Below are positions 6,846 to 8,818 of a DNA stretch of 8,818 bases, piece after piece. A program made the translations under genes and the position numbers. The stretch is from Nitrospirota bacterium. GTDB taxonomy: Bacteria; Nitrospirota; Nitrospiria; Nitrospirales; Nitrospiraceae. Positions within the stretch are counted from its first letter, which is position 1. Every line of letters begins with the position of its first letter. The notes beneath the pieces are model-generated. The model ran no database searches. It was not told the DNA's origin and saw nothing but the letters and a program-made list of their open reading frames with translations. The DNA lies in contig JACRQB010000016.1 in NCBI GenBank assembly GCA_016222925.1, positions 1-8,818 of the forward strand, written 5' to 3'.

Positions 6846-7109
6846 TTACTTGAAAACCGCGCGGCCCTTTGCATCATAACGCAGGGCCAACACCCCGCCG
6901 GCTGCGATACTGTATCCTGCCAGCGCACCAGCCAAACACAGGATGCCCCCCACGGCACGAATCGGGAGCGGCAAGATCAGCACCACTTGCATCACGGGAC
7001 AATCCACTGCGGGGGCGCACAGTAGCATGACGCCGACAAGCAAAACTCCTGTTCCAGCCACTGCTGCCATTACAGCGGTCTTTGCATAACTGTGTCGATA
7101 CTGCTTCAT
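6846..7109 (-). CDS. Small hydrophobic membrane protein of unknown function
   Basis: The product is 87 residues. I do not recognise the family. A basic N-terminus (MKQYRHSYAK) is followed by a hydrophobic segment at about residues 12-32. After a short loop holding two cysteines (C31, C37), a long hydrophobic stretch runs from about 39 to 76, broken by PLPIRAVGG near 47-55, and the protein ends in a charged tail (YDAKGRAVFK). This fits two or three membrane helices in the inner membrane. Start choice is supported by GGGGGAAG about seven bases before the ATG. It sits 33 bp after the DUF4910 gene and 45 bp before the next gene in the same direction, so it is probably cotranscribed with the sugar genes. 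Being real is supported by the ribosome site, the coherent hydrophobic pattern and the gap it fills; function is unknown. Confidence 0.7.
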   Translation of the reverse strand: MKQYRHSYAKTAVMAAVAGTGVLLVGVMLLCAPAVDCPVMQVVLILPLPIRAVGGILCLAGALAGYSIAAGGVLALRYDAKGRAVFK

Positions 7110-7142
7110 AAATGGCTTCCCCCTGCTTCTACCTGGCCCCCT

Positions 7143-8456
7143 CTACTCTTCGAGCAATCCATGTTCAAGCAACAGATCAGCGGCATGCCGCACCTGCCGA
7201 AATGGCAGGCCAGACCTATCTGCGATATCTAACAGTGTGTGTGAGCCATCGGAAAGATTAAGCACCCAGAGAAGTAGAAGCTCGTTCCCTCGCCCTCCCC
7301 CAGCTAATCCGCCCATAGCGCCATACAATCCTCGTTTGCCTAGTTGTGGCTCGCCATTCGGCAACAGATTCCGAAAGACTCTGTTGCCTTCCAGCACGTA
7401 ACAAATCTCTATACATTTGCGATAAGAGTCAGCCAAGGAGCTGGGCTTGACACACTCAAGGTTGTCCGCGGATGTATGGTATTCAGGGAAACGTGCCCCA
7501 GTTGAACGCATGAAACATCCGACCGGTAGGTTAAAGCCAGGAGAACAATATTGCCGTTCGTCGTATCCGTAAGGAACAAATTTGAAGATTTCATAGGGCT
7601 GACCGCTGTGCCTCAGCACATGTGTAACGGCGCGATCGATTTCCGCTGTTTCCCGGCGGCTGCACTTGTACGTAGAGCACCCGACATCCCCAAGTGCAAC
7701 CAACACAACGCCGTGCCGGATTCTTCCGCAAGCTTCCTGGTTTCGAGCCAGCCAGGCCAGAGACCCTAACTGAGCCGGGACAAAGAGAAATCGATAAGTG
7801 TAGCGCCGTTTCGGCATAGCAGCAATGGCCTTGGCCAGATAGGCAGCGATAACAATCCCTGACAGATTATCGTTGCACAAGGACGGATGGCAGATATGCG
7901 TGGAAAACAAAATCTCGTCGGCCTGCTCGCCGGGAATCACACATTCTCCATACGTCATCGCACCACTGGACAATGTAGAATCAATGCGGACCTCATACCG
8001 ATCTTCGGCTAGCCTGACCAGATCGTTATGGGCGATCGAAAATCCCCAATTCGGTTTGTAATACGAGGCTCGTTGCGGGATCCACTCAGGATGTTCCGGG
8101 AGTGAATAGAGTCGCGGCAGCAATTCAGCCAGACTCATGGTCTCTGACACGGGCACGCTGTAGCCCATGACATGCAAATTCGACTTTTGGAAATCAACGA
8201 TGCGGTCGCCTTTTGAGTTTTTGATATAGGCATCTCTGATATTCCACTCTTGCGGAACAGTCCAGTCAAAGACAGTGGTCCCTGTGGGCACCTCATGAAT
8301 TACGAGCGGCATCACGTCATTGAGCATGTGCAAGGTCTGACGAACTCCGTTACCTGTCAGGCTTCGGCAAATCGGATAGAGATCAGCCATGAGCCGATGC
8401 ATCTCTGCGCCCATTTGGTCTTGTTCAGCCCCCTGGAATGCATCTCGTTCGATCAT
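7143..8456 (-). CDS. DUF4910-type aminopeptidase-like protein with C-terminal winged helix
   Basis: The 437-residue protein matches the DUF4910/DUF2172 family, a relative of M28 zinc aminopeptidases often found in surface-sugar clusters; its real substrate is unknown. The N-terminal part carries the family features FDWTVPQEWNIRDAYI (residues 63-78) and the PNWGFS segment (135-140). Candidate metal ligands are in STHICHPSLCNDNLSG (185-200), D257, the YDERQY segment (298-303) and YHTSADN (326-332). Residues ~385-437 look like a winged helix (NELLLLWVLNLSDGSHTLLD, then IADRSGLPF). At 226-232 the sequence is VPAQLGS, where I recall a VPETIGS-like motif in relatives, so the usual glutamate appears replaced by alanine. 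The ATG at 8456 follows a GGGG-containing weak ribosome site. No signal peptide is seen, so the protein is probably cytoplasmic. It is not clearly a peptidase in this setting; a role in sugar modification is possible. Confidence 0.88.
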   Translation of the reverse strand: MIERDAFQGAEQDQMGAEMHRLMADLYPICRSLTGNGVRQTLHMLNDVMPLVIHEVPTGTTVFDWTVPQEWNIRDAYIKNSKGDRIVDFQKSNLHVMGYSVPVSETMSLAELLPRLYSLPEHPEWIPQRASYYKPNWGFSIAHNDLVRLAEDRYEVRIDSTLSSGAMTYGECVIPGEQADEILFSTHICHPSLCNDNLSGIVIAAYLAKAIAAMPKRRYTYRFLFVPAQLGSLAWLARNQEACGRIRHGVVLVALGDVGCSTYKCSRRETAEIDRAVTHVLRHSGQPYEIFKFVPYGYDERQYCSPGFNLPVGCFMRSTGARFPEYHTSADNLECVKPSSLADSYRKCIEICYVLEGNRVFRNLLPNGEPQLGKRGLYGAMGGLAGGGRGNELLLLWVLNLSDGSHTLLDIADRSGLPFRQVRHAADLLLEHGLLEE

Positions 8457-8475
8457 CGTCTACCCCACATGATCA

Positions 8476-8818
8476 CTAGTCACACACTCGCACTTCAGGA
8501 ATCGGGACGACAAATTGCCCGCCCCATTCGCGTATGAAGGCCATTTGCTGCATGATCTCGTCTCGAAAGTTCCATGGCAGGATGAATACATAGTCCGGCT
8601 TGGTTTCAGAAATCTTTTCCGGAGCATAAATCGGTATATGCGTACCAGGCAAAAACTTCCCCTGCTTATAGGGATTACGGTCCACGGTGTATTCGATAAA
8701 ATCCGAGCGTATTCCGCAATAATTGAGAAGCGTATTGCCTTTACCAGGCGCTCCATATCCGACGATGACTTTTCCTTTTCGCTTCGCCTCAATCAAGAAC
8801 TCCAGCAACTTTCGCTTG
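8476..8818 (-). CDS. Sugar C-methyltransferase, C-terminal part (5' end outside window)
   Basis: This is the last ~113 residues of a SAM-dependent C-methyltransferase of the NovU/TylC3 type, which adds a methyl carbon to a nucleotide-linked keto-deoxysugar. The reading frame stays open to the right edge, so the true start is outside the window; an in-frame TTG at 8808 is internal, not a start. What is visible is the C-terminal domain of this family (Methyltransf_14 type). It has the GYGAPGKGNTLLNYCGI segment, then VDRNPYKQGKFLPGTHIPI and a closing LPWNFRDEI motif, all family hallmarks as I recall them. The SAM-binding domain and the zinc-binding N-terminus would lie upstream. The stop codon is 19 bp before the next start, consistent with cotranscription. 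The presence of a CDP-sugar enzyme downstream fits synthesis of a branched, C-methylated deoxysugar. Family assignment is firm; the substrate is inferred only. Confidence 0.92.
   Translation of the reverse strand, partial: KRKLLEFLIEAKRKGKVIVGYGAPGKGNTLLNYCGIRSDFIEYTVDRNPYKQGKFLPGTHIPIYAPEKISETKPDYVFILPWNFRDEIMQQMAFIREWGGQFVVPIPEVRVCD

Noticed and set aside
8460..8792. Minus-strand 110-codon frame at the right edge
   Set aside because: It overlaps the C-methyltransferase in another frame; the latter has clear family motifs.
1..8818. tRNA, rRNA, CRISPR arrays, insertion sequences or attachment sites
   Set aside because: No cloverleaf, repeat-spacer pattern, transposase or terminal inverted repeats were recognised on reading both strands; no computed search was possible.

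Overview
The window is an 8.8 kb stretch of a bacterial cell-surface polysaccharide biosynthesis locus. Every supported gene lies on the minus strand, so transcription runs from the right edge to the left edge. Genes are tightly packed: most gaps are 20-60 bp, one junction is a 4-bp ATGA overlap, and the largest gap is 165 bp. This looks like one long operon or part of one, and no internal promoter or intrinsic terminator was recognised. The base composition is moderate and even throughout. The gene content (CDP-sugar synthesis, sugar C-methylation, a Wzx-type flippase, a family-2 glycosyltransferase) suggests a Gram-negative bacterium. A Nitrospirota- or Proteobacteria-like source is only an impression, because there is no phylogenetic marker here.

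In transcription order, the window begins with the 3' end of a sugar C-methyltransferase. It continues with a DUF4910-type aminopeptidase-like protein with a C-terminal winged helix, a small hydrophobic membrane protein, and an unrecognised 322-residue protein made of two copies of one domain. Next come a glucose-1-phosphate cytidylyltransferase-like enzyme and a PIG-L deacetylase that starts inside its stop codon. These are followed by a family-2 glycosyltransferase lacking its N-terminus, a PST-family oligosaccharide flippase, and a possible 15-codon hydrophobic ORF. The window ends with an asparagine-synthetase-like protein and the 5' end of a membrane-anchored FG-GAP/VCBS-repeat protein that runs off the left edge.

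Together the genes suggest that a CDP-activated sugar is made, probably dehydrated by enzymes encoded outside the window, C-methylated and perhaps deacetylated or amidated. It would then be added to a lipid-linked oligosaccharide by glycosyltransferases and flipped across the inner membrane. The actual sugar cannot be read from the window.

The most notable points are the abrupt join between the PIG-L gene and a glycosyltransferase that has lost its first ~50 residues, and the internally duplicated 322-residue protein with a Cys/His cluster intact in only one copy. Also of note are apparent changes at expected catalytic positions in the DUF4910 and asparagine-synthetase-like proteins, and the tiny ORF with a strong ribosome binding site.
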